From: an uncultured Lachnospiraceae bacterium
GTDB taxonomy: Bacteria; Bacillota; Clostridia; Lachnospirales; Lachnospiraceae
DNA: 51,217 bases
Reading direction: 5' to 3'
Assembly: GCA_910589195.1 (NCBI GenBank)
Contig: CAJUTC010000024.1
Span: forward strand, 1 to 51,217
Shown piece by piece: positions 6,458-14,876 of the stretch; within the stretch, counting starts at the first letter, position 1; the number at the start of each line of letters is the position of its first letter. Below the pieces are notes generated by a model. It was given only the letters and a program-made list of their open reading frames with translations. It had not been told where the DNA came from and did no database searches. The position numbers and the translations under genes were made by a program.

Positions 6458-7150
6458 ATGTTAGGAATTATCGGAGCGATGGAAGAAGAAGTGGCGAAAA
6501 TCAGAGATTGCTTAAAGCAAGTTACTGTAGAAACGAAGGCGGGCATGCGTTTTCATAAAGGCAATTTGGATGGAAAAGAGGTAGTTGTGGTGCGTTCTGG
6601 AATCGGCAAGGTGAATGCCGCTATCTGCACCCAGATTTTAGCAGATGATTACCAGGTAAGTGGCATCATTAATACAGGAATTGCCGGTTCGCTAAAAGCA
6701 GAGATTAATATTGGCGATATTGTTCTTTCTTCCGACGCGCTGCAGCATGATATGGATGCCACAAAGTTTGGCTATCCGGCGGGGCAGATTCCCCAAATGG
6801 ATATTTTTTCCTTTCCTTCAGATGAAACGCTGCAAAATTTGGCAAGGGAGTGCTGCCGCTTAGTGAATCCGGATATTAATACGCATATTGGAAGAGTAGT
6901 AAGCGGGGATCAGTTTATCTCAAGTAAGGAAAAAAAGCAGTGGCTGATTCAAACGTTTCAAGGAAGCTGCACGGAAATGGAGGGGGCGGCAATTGCCCAG
7001 GTTGCGTGGCTGAATCGAATTCCGGTGCTGATTATTCGTGCCATTTCTGATAAAGCGGACAACAGCGCGTATATGGATTATGAAACCTTTGAGGCCAAGG
7101 CCATAGAACACTCCGTAAACCTGATGTTAGAAATGATTAAACGGTATTAG
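6458..7150 (+). CDS. mtnN: 5'-methylthioadenosine/S-adenosylhomocysteine nucleosidase
   Basis: The 230-residue protein is full length for MTA/SAH nucleosidase. It starts with MLGIIGAMEEEVAKI, including the catalytic-region Glu. It carries VVVRSGIGKVNAA and INTGIAGSL of the phosphorylase fold, the GDQFIS segment, CTEMEGAAIAQVAW for ribose binding, and IRAISDKAD with the catalytic Asp. It hydrolyses the glycosidic bond of MTA and SAH, which feeds methionine salvage and relieves inhibition of methyltransferases. GGAGG lies 8 bases before the ATG. It appears monocistronic, with repeat copy A immediately upstream. Confidence 0.97.
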   Translation: MLGIIGAMEEEVAKIRDCLKQVTVETKAGMRFHKGNLDGKEVVVVRSGIGKVNAAICTQILADDYQVSGIINTGIAGSLKAEINIGDIVLSSDALQHDMDATKFGYPAGQIPQMDIFSFPSDETLQNLARECCRLVNPDINTHIGRVVSGDQFISSKEKKQWLIQTFQGSCTEMEGAAIAQVAWLNRIPVLIIRAISDKADNSAYMDYETFEAKAIEHSVNLMLEMIKRY

Positions 7151-7312
7151 AGTGTGCTGAAACAGGTATTCTTATCACGTTTCCGTGCGAATTGAAGCGG
7201 AATTTGACGAACGATTCTAGGCTCTTCTATCTTCCCAAATAGAAATCTGGCGATTATAATGGATTCTATCAGGCGCAGCAAAATACGCCAGGAAGAAAGG
7301 GGAGCTATTATT

Positions 7313-8263
7313 ATGCTGGAATTTTTACAGACAGGCAAAGCAATTTACATTCTGGCAGCCGTTTGCCTTATGGGAATGGCAAGCAAGCTGGCAGCACGTA
7401 ACCTCTACAAAGGATTAATAAAAGAAACAGGAAATATGATGCTAACGAAGAATAAATGGCTGCGGGAGTTACGGCAGCGGGCAGAAGATACATATCGGCT
7501 AAACCAGGGCATGGCAAATACCCGGGTATTTGTAGAAAAACAGATTTATGAGGCAAGGATTGGAATGTTTACGCCGGAAGGCTGGAGCTCGTTTTCGAAT
7601 CAAATGACAGCGCTTTGCTTCTTATTGGGAGGGGCCGCCTCATTTTTGTCCTACTGGTACCGGTGTGATTCCTATTATATCGTACTGTACAGTTCCATGG
7701 GTGTTTTGACAGGGATATTTAATATTATTGTAGACTATGGGGCGGGTTTGGGTGACAAGCGTAGAAGGCTTACCATAGGGATACAGGATTATCTGGAAAA
7801 TGTGCTTTGGAAACGGCTTAGCAGGGACAGGCTTCCGGAGCTGGAGAAAGAAAAAGAAACATCCCAGGGTAAGCAGCCTTCCACTGGCAAGGAAGCTCCC
7901 GTCCGGGTTTTAAGGGGCAGAAAAAGGGAAGAAGCTTTAAACGCGAAAGGGGCGGCTTCGCCGGGAGTCCGGGAAGGAGGCCCTACAATTATCAAAGGCA
8001 GCAGGGATGGAAATCCCAAACGTGGAAGGAACCTGCCAGAAGAAGAAAACAAAGATAAGGCAGTTGCGGACGAAGCGCTTACACAGCTTCGGAAAAGTTT
8101 GGAACAGGCGGCTGCCGGACGGAGTGGTCAGCCGTCTGCTCCACAGGAAAAGGCAGCGGGAAAGGAGGGAACTGAATTATCAGCAGGAGAAAACTGGATG
8201 AAAGATTTAAAGCCAGAAGAAATTAAGGTGCTGGGAGAAATTATCCGGGAATATTTGGGCTGA
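7313..8263 (+). CDS. Membrane protein with long charged tail, unknown
   Basis: The 316-residue product has three hydrophobic stretches: about residues 7-27 (AIYILAAVCLMGMASKLAA), 105-123 and 127-149. From about 155 onward it is a low-complexity, strongly charged tail rich in Lys, Glu, Gly and Ala that is probably disordered, ending EEIKVLGEIIREYLG. No domain is recognised. ATG 7313 is chosen for the AAAGGGGAG 9-14 bases before it; an in-frame ATG at 7259 lacks such a site. A TATAAT at 7255-7260 could be its -10 box. The membrane location is inferred. Confidence 0.7.
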   Translation: MLEFLQTGKAIYILAAVCLMGMASKLAARNLYKGLIKETGNMMLTKNKWLRELRQRAEDTYRLNQGMANTRVFVEKQIYEARIGMFTPEGWSSFSNQMTALCFLLGGAASFLSYWYRCDSYYIVLYSSMGVLTGIFNIIVDYGAGLGDKRRRLTIGIQDYLENVLWKRLSRDRLPELEKEKETSQGKQPSTGKEAPVRVLRGRKREEALNAKGAASPGVREGGPTIIKGSRDGNPKRGRNLPEEENKDKAVADEALTQLRKSLEQAAAGRSGQPSAPQEKAAGKEGTELSAGENWMKDLKPEEIKVLGEIIREYLG

Positions 8264-8281
8264 AAGAGTTAAGAAACAGCA

Positions 8282-8422
8282 ATGAGAGGTTATGACAAAG
8301 AAGAGTCTGCGGGGATTATGTTTGAAACGGTATTAAATGTGGAACGTTATAAAAAAATATTTGCTTTGTTTGGAAAAACTGGATACAAAGATGCGACGGA
8401 AGTGTTATTCAAACGCTTATAA
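8282..8422 (+). CDS. Candidate 46-residue small protein
   Basis: An ATG 18 bases after the preceding stop opens a frame with coding-like composition (MRGYDKEESAGIMFETVLNV, then ERYKKIFALFGKTGYKDA and a basic end). It stops 36 bases before a shared terminator hairpin, as expected for a last gene in an operon. The ribosome binding site is weak (AAAGAG about 12 bases away). Family unknown; it may be a remnant. Confidence 0.35.
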   Translation: MRGYDKEESAGIMFETVLNVERYKKIFALFGKTGYKDATEVLFKRL

Positions 8423-8458
8423 GAAGAAAAATAAAGTAAGAAAGCAAGGAACTAAAAG

Positions 8459-8490
8459 GGCTGCCCAAAACAAGATTAGGGCAGCCTTTC
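8459..8490. terminator. Bidirectional terminator between convergent genes
   Basis: GGCTGCCC (8459-8466) and GGGCAGCC (8479-8486) form a perfect 8-bp stem. The minus strand has a TTTT run just after the hairpin, serving the gene at 8493-8759; the plus strand has a weaker TTTCCC. Confidence 0.75.
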
Positions 8491-8492
8491 CC

Positions 8493-8759
8493 TTATTCTT
8501 CGATGACCTGTATTTCCAGATAATCAAAGTCAATTCCTTCTACAAAATTATCTTGCGAAAATCGGGTTTTATCATGACGCTGAAAAGCATGAATATTGGA
8601 ATCCAGCCAGATAGGATGCCCTAAATCAAACTGGTAACAGATTTCCTCCAAAGACCCGAAAACCATTTGCGTTCTTGACATGGAATCATCAGACATACAG
8701 ATAACGGTATCCTTTAATAAGTGGCTGTCTTTCCAGATTTTTCCCCACATACGAAACAT
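8493..8759 (-). CDS. Conserved hypothetical protein of Lachnospiraceae
   Basis: The 88-residue protein (MFRMWGKIWKDSHLLKDTVI…) resembles short conserved proteins I associate with this family. Its features are VFGSLEEICYQFDLGHPIWL, a basic RHDKTRFSQDNF stretch and an acidic C-terminus FDYLEIQVIEE. It is soluble and shows no signal peptide or membrane segment. AAGGAGGTGGGAC precedes the ATG, a very strong ribosome binding site. Function is unknown. Confidence 0.75.
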   Translation of the reverse strand: MFRMWGKIWKDSHLLKDTVICMSDDSMSRTQMVFGSLEEICYQFDLGHPIWLDSNIHAFQRHDKTRFSQDNFVEGIDFDYLEIQVIEE

Positions 8760-8934
8760 AGTCCCACCTCCTTATGGGATATTCCCCATTACCAGTTAAA
8801 GTATATCGGAAATTTGCCAGAAAGTAAAGAAGGGAGTGCGGCTTCCTCTTGTAATTGGATAGAAAATATTTTACAATTATAAGATAAGGAATGGAAAAGT
8901 GAACGGAAAAAAGGCACAAAGGAGGACAGCAAGG

Positions 8935-10029
8935 ATGATACAGCCCATTACGGACCATGCGGCGTTCTTGGGAGAAGCAAGACAGGCAGTGGAAACATTA
9001 AACCGGATAAAAAAAGATTACAGCCAGCTTGAGTGGGAAGAAAAGCAATTAAAAAAGCAGTTAGATGCGGAAAAAAAGGCTGTGGACGACCTGATTTCTC
9101 TTACAGTAAAAAAAAGAAGGGAAGAAGTTAATTCCAGCTATGATAAGCAGATTGCTAAAGGACAGGAACGGTTAAAAAAAGCAAAGGCAAAGCGGGAAAA
9201 AGCAAAAAGCCAGGGATTGAAGGAGCGGATTATGGAAGAAACGGCAGGCCTCCGGGAAGAAAACCGCCAGATAAACCTGGAAATGAAAAGTCTGTTTCAG
9301 AGAGAAGGGGTTCCTGCTTTCTGCCGCCATGGCTGGTATTATGCGTTATATATGCCCAGGACATTAAAAGAGATTGGAATGCTTCTTTTCGTTATACTAA
9401 TTTGTTTTGCCGCGGTTCCGTGGGGCGGTTATCATTTGATACCTGACCAGGCACGGCGTAGCTGGATGCTGGTTTTGATTTATCTTTTGGATATTGTACT
9501 GCTGGGCAGTATTTACTTGACAGTTGGAAACCACACGAAAATCGGAAATTTGGAAGTAATCCGCCAAGGGCGGGTGTTTCGGGATAAACTGAATTCTAAC
9601 CAGAAAAAAATCCGCTGGATAACCAAAGGGATCCGCCGGGATCGAAATGAAACCATTTACAATTTAGAAAAATTCGATGATGAGATATCCAGAATGGCAC
9701 AGGAACTGGCAGAGCTGGCAGTGAAAAAACAAGAAGCGTTAAATACGTTTGATACGGTGACACAAACCATTATCTCAGACGAAATTATAAACAGCAACAA
9801 AGATAAAATGGAACAGCTTACCCATTCTTATGAAAGGACTGAGAAAAGGAGGGAAGAGGCAGAGCGGCAGGTAAAAGAAAAGTCGCTGGAGCTTACCGAC
9901 AAATATGAAATTTATATTGGGAAAGAATTTATGCAGCCGGATAAGCTGGCAGAGCTTGCAAGGCTGATCCGCAGCGGACAGGCCGCAAACCTTACAGAAG
10001 CGGTATCATTGTGCAAGGCAGGGAAATAG
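8935..10029 (+). CDS. Coiled-coil membrane protein, unknown
   Basis: A 364-residue protein with an N-terminal basic coiled coil (about 15-125, rich in Lys/Glu). Two adjacent transmembrane helices follow (about 143-165, GMLLFVILICFAAVPW, and 178-200, WMLVLIYLLDIVLLGSIYL). A second coiled coil runs to the C-terminus. Both coiled-coil arms would lie on the same side of the membrane. GGAGG 10-14 bases before ATG 8935 sets the start; an upstream GTG has none. The layout echoes the ATPase encoded on the opposite strand at 10103-11977, which also has two mid-protein membrane helices between coiled coils. No family is recognised. Confidence 0.7.
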   Translation: MIQPITDHAAFLGEARQAVETLNRIKKDYSQLEWEEKQLKKQLDAEKKAVDDLISLTVKKRREEVNSSYDKQIAKGQERLKKAKAKREKAKSQGLKERIMEETAGLREENRQINLEMKSLFQREGVPAFCRHGWYYALYMPRTLKEIGMLLFVILICFAAVPWGGYHLIPDQARRSWMLVLIYLLDIVLLGSIYLTVGNHTKIGNLEVIRQGRVFRDKLNSNQKKIRWITKGIRRDRNETIYNLEKFDDEISRMAQELAELAVKKQEALNTFDTVTQTIISDEIINSNKDKMEQLTHSYERTEKRREEAERQVKEKSLELTDKYEIYIGKEFMQPDKLAELARLIRSGQAANLTEAVSLCKAGK

Positions 10030-10057
10030 GAAGCATGATTTGGGCTTTCACGATTGC

Positions 10058-10098
10058 GGGGCGGCTTAAGAGGAAGGATATTCCTACTTTGCCGCCCC
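10058..10098. terminator. Hairpin between convergent genes, likely terminator
   Basis: GGGGCGGC (10058-10065) pairs with GCCGCCCC (10091-10098) across a 25-base loop. There is no clear T run on either strand, so termination is inferred from position and stem strength. Confidence 0.5.
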
Positions 10099-10102
10099 AT
10101 GG

Positions 10103-11977
10103 TTAAATTTCAATTAAGTGAAACAGAATTTTATTTGCTTTTAAAATCCGTGTTTCCCGCTGATGGCAGGTAAACATAATGATTTGATGGTGGAAGGCGC
10201 CAGTAAGCCATTTAAGGGCGATTTTAAGCCGATCATCATCATAAAGCACAAAACTGTCGTCAAATACCATAGGCATTTTTTCCGGCCCTTTTTGTATCAG
10301 TTTGGCTGCCGCCAGCCGCAGAGCCAGGTATACCTGATCCATGGTGCCAGAACTGACTTGTTCTACCGGAACCAATTTGGTTTTGGTATTCATAAATACA
10401 TTCAGGTTTTCGTCAATGCTCATACTGGAATAAATGCCGCCAGTGATTCCATTGATTAATTCAGAGGCCTCTTTATTTAGATGAAGGCCAAAGGAATCAC
10501 GGATCGATGTGGTAAGTTCCGTCATGGTTTCCTGAGCTAAGTCAATAGCTTCCAGTTCCTGGGCGATCCGGTCATTTTCAGCTAAAACGGTTTTTAATGC
10601 TTCCGCCTGGGTTTTACAGTTAGCCAAGTGCTCCAGTTTCTTTTCTAATTCCCACTGAAGCTTTTGCTGTTTTTCAATTTCTTCGCTAAGGCAGTTTTGT
10701 TTTGAATTCAGTTGGTCTAGCTGATGGGTCAATTTTTCCACGTTATCCTCTGAACTTAGAACAGCATGGCTTAACCGTTTAAATTCTGCCATACGGGTTA
10801 AAAAAGCGTTCATCGCCTCAGGCGTTACGGATTCATCGCCCAGATGTCTTGAAAAAATTTCCTGCATCAGTTTCTTACAGTAATCCATGTCCTTTCGGTA
10901 GCTGCCGTTTTTAGCGAAAATCACAAGGCTTGAAGTCAGGCAGACAGCAGAAACCAGCAGCAAAAGAATGGAAGGCAGAAAACGGTTAACATTGTAATGG
11001 GAAATCAGTCTGATAAGAGGTTTCCAATTTTGTGAGATCAGAACCGTAAAAGCGATGCTTCCAATAGCGGTTAAAAATCCGAAAACCAGCATAGCGCCCG
11101 CTCCGGCAGTTCGGGACTTCTTCCCGCACAATGCTTTTGCGGAGGCGTAATCCTCATAAATTTGCCGGCTGTGATCCTCATAAGCTTGAATGGAGGCTTC
11201 GTCCGTAAACTTATTGGATTCCAAAACCTGATGCCCGCGGGCTATTTTCTGCAGCAACTCTTCTTTTTCTTCTTGCAGGCGCTGAAATTCTTGCTTTGCC
11301 TGGGCTTTTTTCTTCTGATATTCCGTTACATGGTTCTCATAGTCCGGGGAAGCGATTTCCCGTTCCATATTCCGGATATCTCCCAGAAGAGATGTGTAGC
11401 TTCTGGCAGCCTCCGGAACCATCTGCCGTTCCAGCTCCTTGCGCTGTGCCCTTAAAAAGGCAGAGGCTTTAGTAATATTTAAGGCCAGGTTGCCTGAGGT
11501 ATTCATATTTGCGATGTAGTTTTTTAACTCAGAAACCATACCTCCGTCAGTGGCGCTTTTTAATTGTCCGATGCTGATGGTATTGATATAAGCGGTTTCA
11601 CTTAAACCACAGAGCAGGCTGTCCATAAAAGATCGGGTGGGTTCAACCTCCCTGCCTATTGTTTCATCAATAATCGTAAATTCACGGGCATTCTGGAAGT
11701 TCCGTTCAATGCGGTAGACATGGCCGCCGGATTCTACCCGAAGGCGGCCTTCATAGCCGCTTTTTAAGTCCCAGGGTTTATATTTGCTAAATTGATCCGT
11801 TTTTGCCGCCCGGCCCCGCTGCCGTTCCATGCCAAAAAGCATACTCCGGATAAAGGAATGAAGGGTGGATTTTCCAGCCTCGTTTTTTCCGTAAATTACA
11901 TTTAACCCATCTTCAAACTGGATCGAACAGTCATGGAACTTTCCAAAGCCGTTTATGTGCAATTCAAGCAGCTTCAT
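10103..11977 (-). CDS. yhaN: SMC/Rad50-like AAA ATPase (YhaN-like)
   Basis: The 624-residue protein has a Rad50-type N-terminus (MKLLELHINGFGKFHDCSIQ) with Walker A GKNEAGKST near 31-39. Coiled-coil arms are interrupted by two hydrophobic helices (about 300-318 and 335-357). At the C-terminus are an ABC signature (VSSGTMDQVYLALRLA) and a Walker B MPMVFDDSF. It is shorter than B. subtilis YhaN. It follows the phosphoesterase gene by 3 bases with AAAGGAG before the ATG, so the two are coupled and probably form an SbcCD/Mre11-Rad50-like pair acting on DNA ends. The membrane helices suggest anchoring. Confidence 0.88.
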   Translation of the reverse strand: MKLLELHINGFGKFHDCSIQFEDGLNVIYGKNEAGKSTLHSFIRSMLFGMERQRGRAAKTDQFSKYKPWDLKSGYEGRLRVESGGHVYRIERNFQNAREFTIIDETIGREVEPTRSFMDSLLCGLSETAYINTISIGQLKSATDGGMVSELKNYIANMNTSGNLALNITKASAFLRAQRKELERQMVPEAARSYTSLLGDIRNMEREIASPDYENHVTEYQKKKAQAKQEFQRLQEEKEELLQKIARGHQVLESNKFTDEASIQAYEDHSRQIYEDYASAKALCGKKSRTAGAGAMLVFGFLTAIGSIAFTVLISQNWKPLIRLISHYNVNRFLPSILLLLVSAVCLTSSLVIFAKNGSYRKDMDYCKKLMQEIFSRHLGDESVTPEAMNAFLTRMAEFKRLSHAVLSSEDNVEKLTHQLDQLNSKQNCLSEEIEKQQKLQWELEKKLEHLANCKTQAEALKTVLAENDRIAQELEAIDLAQETMTELTTSIRDSFGLHLNKEASELINGITGGIYSSMSIDENLNVFMNTKTKLVPVEQVSSGTMDQVYLALRLAAAKLIQKGPEKMPMVFDDSFVLYDDDRLKIALKWLTGAFHHQIIMFTCHQRETRILKANKILFHLIEI

Positions 11978-11980
11978 GAC

Positions 11981-13051
11981 CTAACTCCTTTCATCCTTTG
12001 TTTTAAGAAGTGCGTTAATCCCATAATACAGAGCCTTTTTTTCCACCTGGCTCATGGATTCCTTCTGAAGGGCACGGATATAAAAACCAATCATATCGCT
12101 TGGATGATCCGCGAATAGCTGGGCGAAATCATACTGTGGTTCCGAATCATCCTTAATATCTACAATCCGGAACCGGGATTCAAGCACATCTAAATCGAAG
12201 GTAATATCTGGATCTCTCATGCCACGGATGTAAAAGCGGTAAATATGCTGCAGGCCACGTTTTTGGATTTCCTGGGAAACCCGGGAAGCAAGCTCCATGT
12301 TGGTGGTTTTTGCGGTTACATTAACGGCCAGGGAAATGTATTGGGATCGGCTCATGGGAATAAATTCCAGTGCGGTCACCTGCCGGGTTACCGGGCTGAT
12401 TTCCCCTAAAAAAATGCCGTGAGGGCCAGTTTCTGTTTTATCCAAAGGTTCTAATGAACCGCAATAGGCTGCACGGCGCTCAAAAATTACCTGAGGCTTG
12501 TGGATATGTCCTAGGGCAATATAGGAAAAGGGGGAGGAAGCCAGGATATTTTTATCAATGGGAACATGGGAACTGTCACCTCCATGGGCCAGAAGAATCT
12601 GGATCCGCCCATTGTCGGTAACGCTTAGTTGGTTAAGCCGGGGTTCTGTTATTTCTGCTGTATGGTAGCTGAAGCCATAAACCTCCACATTGCATTCATG
12701 AAAAGTAACAGAGCGCAATTCTTCATCCATTAAAAAAGTAACATTGGGGCACCAGGAAAAACTCATCAGGGCAGAGTTTTTCCGGATCCGATCATGGTTT
12801 CCCGCAATCATAACCACATGAACCGATGGGATTGTGGAAAATAGGTAGTTTACTTCTTTTAAGTCCCTGGCAAGGGGCTGGCGGTGGAATAAATCCCCGG
12901 AAAGAAAGAGAAAATCCACTTCCCGCTCCTTAGCCAGACGGATTACTTCTTCAAAGGTTTCACGGATCGCCTGGGATCGCTCCCTGGCCCAAGGCTTATC
13001 GCTGTCTGGAACCATACCCCAGTGAATATCGCCGGTGTGTATAAATTTCAT
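11981..13051 (-). CDS. yhaO: Metallophosphoesterase, SbcD/YhaO-like exonuclease subunit
   Basis: The 356-residue protein shows calcineurin-type metal-binding motifs in order: FIHTGDIHWG (Asp/His), FLSGDLFHRQP (GD.), MIAGNHDR (GNHD), ILLAHGGDSS and YIALGHIHKPQ (GHxH). A C-terminal capping domain follows. This is the Mre11/SbcD plan. In B. subtilis YhaO pairs with YhaN, as here with the next gene. It starts 18 bases after the asnS stop with GGAGAATC as ribosome binding site, so it is read from the asnS promoter. Confidence 0.92.
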   Translation of the reverse strand: MKFIHTGDIHWGMVPDSDKPWARERSQAIRETFEEVIRLAKEREVDFLFLSGDLFHRQPLARDLKEVNYLFSTIPSVHVVMIAGNHDRIRKNSALMSFSWCPNVTFLMDEELRSVTFHECNVEVYGFSYHTAEITEPRLNQLSVTDNGRIQILLAHGGDSSHVPIDKNILASSPFSYIALGHIHKPQVIFERRAAYCGSLEPLDKTETGPHGIFLGEISPVTRQVTALEFIPMSRSQYISLAVNVTAKTTNMELASRVSQEIQKRGLQHIYRFYIRGMRDPDITFDLDVLESRFRIVDIKDDSEPQYDFAQLFADHPSDMIGFYIRALQKESMSQVEKKALYYGINALLKTKDERS

Positions 13052-13069
13052 AAAGATTCTCCATTAGGA

Positions 13070-14461
13070 TTACAGCTCACAGTTATTTACGGTTCTCGGG
13101 AAGGGGATTACATCACGGATATTGGACATTCCGGTCAGGTACATAACGCAACGCTCAAAGCCTAAGCCGAAACCAGAATGGCGGGCAGAACCATACTTTC
13201 TTAAATCTAAATAAAAACCATAATCTTCTTGGCGAAGACCTAATTCTTCCATCCGTGACGCCAGCTTTTCGTAATTATCTTCCCTTTGACTTCCTCCGAT
13301 GATTTCACCGATGCCAGGAACCAAACAGTCCATAGCGGCTACTGTTTTTCCATCATCGTTCATCTTCATGTAAAATGCTTTAATTTCTTTCGGATAATCA
13401 GTAACGAAAACCGGACGCTTAAAAATTTCTTCTGTCAGGTAGCGTTCATGCTCTGTCTGAAGATCACATCCCCAAAATACCTTATAATCAAATTTGTCAT
13501 TATGCTGTTCTAAAAGCTCAATGGCCTCTGTATAAGTAACATGGCCGAATTGAGAGTTTAGCACATGGTTTAACCGTTCTAACAGGCCTTTGTCTACAAA
13601 CTGGTTAAAGAAATTCATTTCCTCCGGGGCATGTTCTAAAACATACTGGATGATGTATTTTAACATACTTTCCGCAACGGCCATATTATCATTTAAGTCA
13701 GCAAAGGCCATCTCCGGTTCGATCATCCAGAATTCAGCCGCGTGACGGGTTGTGTTGGAGTTTTCCGCGCGGAAAGTAGGGCCGAAGGTGTAAATATTGC
13801 GGAAGGCCATGGCGTAAGTTTCGCCGTTAAGCTGCCCACTTACAGTCAGGTTCGTAGGCTTGCCAAAAAAATCCTGGGTAAAATCTGGAGTGCCGTTTGG
13901 TGTTTTTGGAAGGTTTGCTAAATCCATAGTAGTAACCTGGAACATTTCGCCTGCGCCTTCACAGTCACTGCCAGTAATAATAGGGGTGTGGACGTAAACA
14001 AATCCTTGCTCCTGAAAATATTGATGGATGGCGTAAGCGATCAGGGAGCGGACACGGAATACAGCTTGGAAGGTATTGGTTCTGGGCCGTAGGTGGGAGA
14101 TGGTACGCAGATATTCAAAGCTGTGCCGCTTTTTCTGCAGAGGATAATCTGGTGCGGAAGCGCCTTCTACCGAAATTTGTGAAACTTGGATTTCAAAAGG
14201 CTGCTTGGCCTGGGGGGTAGGGGTTAAAATACCGGTTACAATTACCGCGCATCCCACTCCTAACTTTGCAACCTGAGAGAAGTTTTCCATGGTATCGTGA
14301 TATACAGCCTGAATGGGTTCAAAAAAGCTTCCGTCGCTAATTACTAAAAAGCCAAAGGCTTTGGAGTCCCGGTTGCTGCGGATCCATCCGCCGATGGTAA
14401 TTTCTTTGTTAAAATAGGATTCCCTGTTCTTATATAACTCCCTTACAGTAATTAAATTCAT
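13070..14461 (-). CDS. asnS: Asparaginyl-tRNA synthetase
   Basis: The 463-residue class IIb synthetase is full length. An N-terminal OB-fold anticodon domain (about 15-105, ITIGGWIRSNRDSKAFGFL) is followed by the catalytic domain. Motif 2 is near TFRAENSNTTRHAAEFWMIE and motif 3 is GFGLGFERCVMYLTGMSNIRDVIPFPR at the end. It charges tRNA-Asn. AAAGGAGA precedes the ATG. It leads a minus-strand operon with the YhaO/YhaN-like pair. I saw no T-box (no GGTGGNACCGCG-type element) in its leader, so antitermination control is not supported. Confidence 0.98.
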   Translation of the reverse strand: MNLITVRELYKNRESYFNKEITIGGWIRSNRDSKAFGFLVISDGSFFEPIQAVYHDTMENFSQVAKLGVGCAVIVTGILTPTPQAKQPFEIQVSQISVEGASAPDYPLQKKRHSFEYLRTISHLRPRTNTFQAVFRVRSLIAYAIHQYFQEQGFVYVHTPIITGSDCEGAGEMFQVTTMDLANLPKTPNGTPDFTQDFFGKPTNLTVSGQLNGETYAMAFRNIYTFGPTFRAENSNTTRHAAEFWMIEPEMAFADLNDNMAVAESMLKYIIQYVLEHAPEEMNFFNQFVDKGLLERLNHVLNSQFGHVTYTEAIELLEQHNDKFDYKVFWGCDLQTEHERYLTEEIFKRPVFVTDYPKEIKAFYMKMNDDGKTVAAMDCLVPGIGEIIGGSQREDNYEKLASRMEELGLRQEDYGFYLDLRKYGSARHSGFGLGFERCVMYLTGMSNIRDVIPFPRTVNNCEL

Positions 14462-14516
14462 AATAATAGTTCTCCTTTTGTTTTTACGGTTTTCAGGTAT
14501 TTCATAGTTGCATACA

Positions 14517-14545
14517 ATTATACTTTATTTTTTTTTCGGATTCAA
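14517..14545 (-). promoter_or_regulatory. asnS promoter
   Basis: On the minus strand TTGAAT (14545-14540), a 17-base spacer and perfect TATAAT (14522-14517) lie 56 bases before the ATG. The A-rich spacer is notable. The rest of 14462-14876 is A+T-rich DNA between the two divergent promoters with no further gene. Confidence 0.75.
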
Positions 14546-14810
14546 GGCCTGACGGCATATTTCAGCCGGAATTGAAATTCCATTGCTACAATACGCCATG
14601 ACAAATTACTTTGCTGATTCGTCATGAACTGCGCAATTAAGGATCCAAAGTATATGCTATTTAAAAATCTGGCGGCGGGAATTAAAATTTTTTTAGCGAA
14701 ATAATAATTACAATAGGGTGTAGGAAGAATAAACCTTGTAAAGAGGCGAAATAATATACCAAAAATGTTGGATTATGCACAAATAAGGATAATTTTAGCA
14801 AAAATATTTA

Positions 14811-14839
14811 TTCACTATTTTGGGGATATATGTTATAAT
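14811..14839 (+). promoter_or_regulatory. glgC promoter
   Basis: TTCACT (14811-14816), a 17-base spacer and perfect TATAAT (14834-14839) lie about 38 bases before the glgC start. The weak -35 box may mean activator dependence. Confidence 0.6.
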
Positions 14840-14876
14840 GTTATACAACAAAAATATTACAGCAAGAGGTGATAAC

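Noticed and set aside
8337..8624. 95-residue plus-strand frame
   Set aside because: It crosses a strong terminator hairpin and runs antisense into the conserved gene at 8493-8759.
14462..14876. T-box leader for asnS
   Set aside because: No T-box sequence, specifier-type stem or terminator pair was found; only promoters and A+T-rich DNA are visible.
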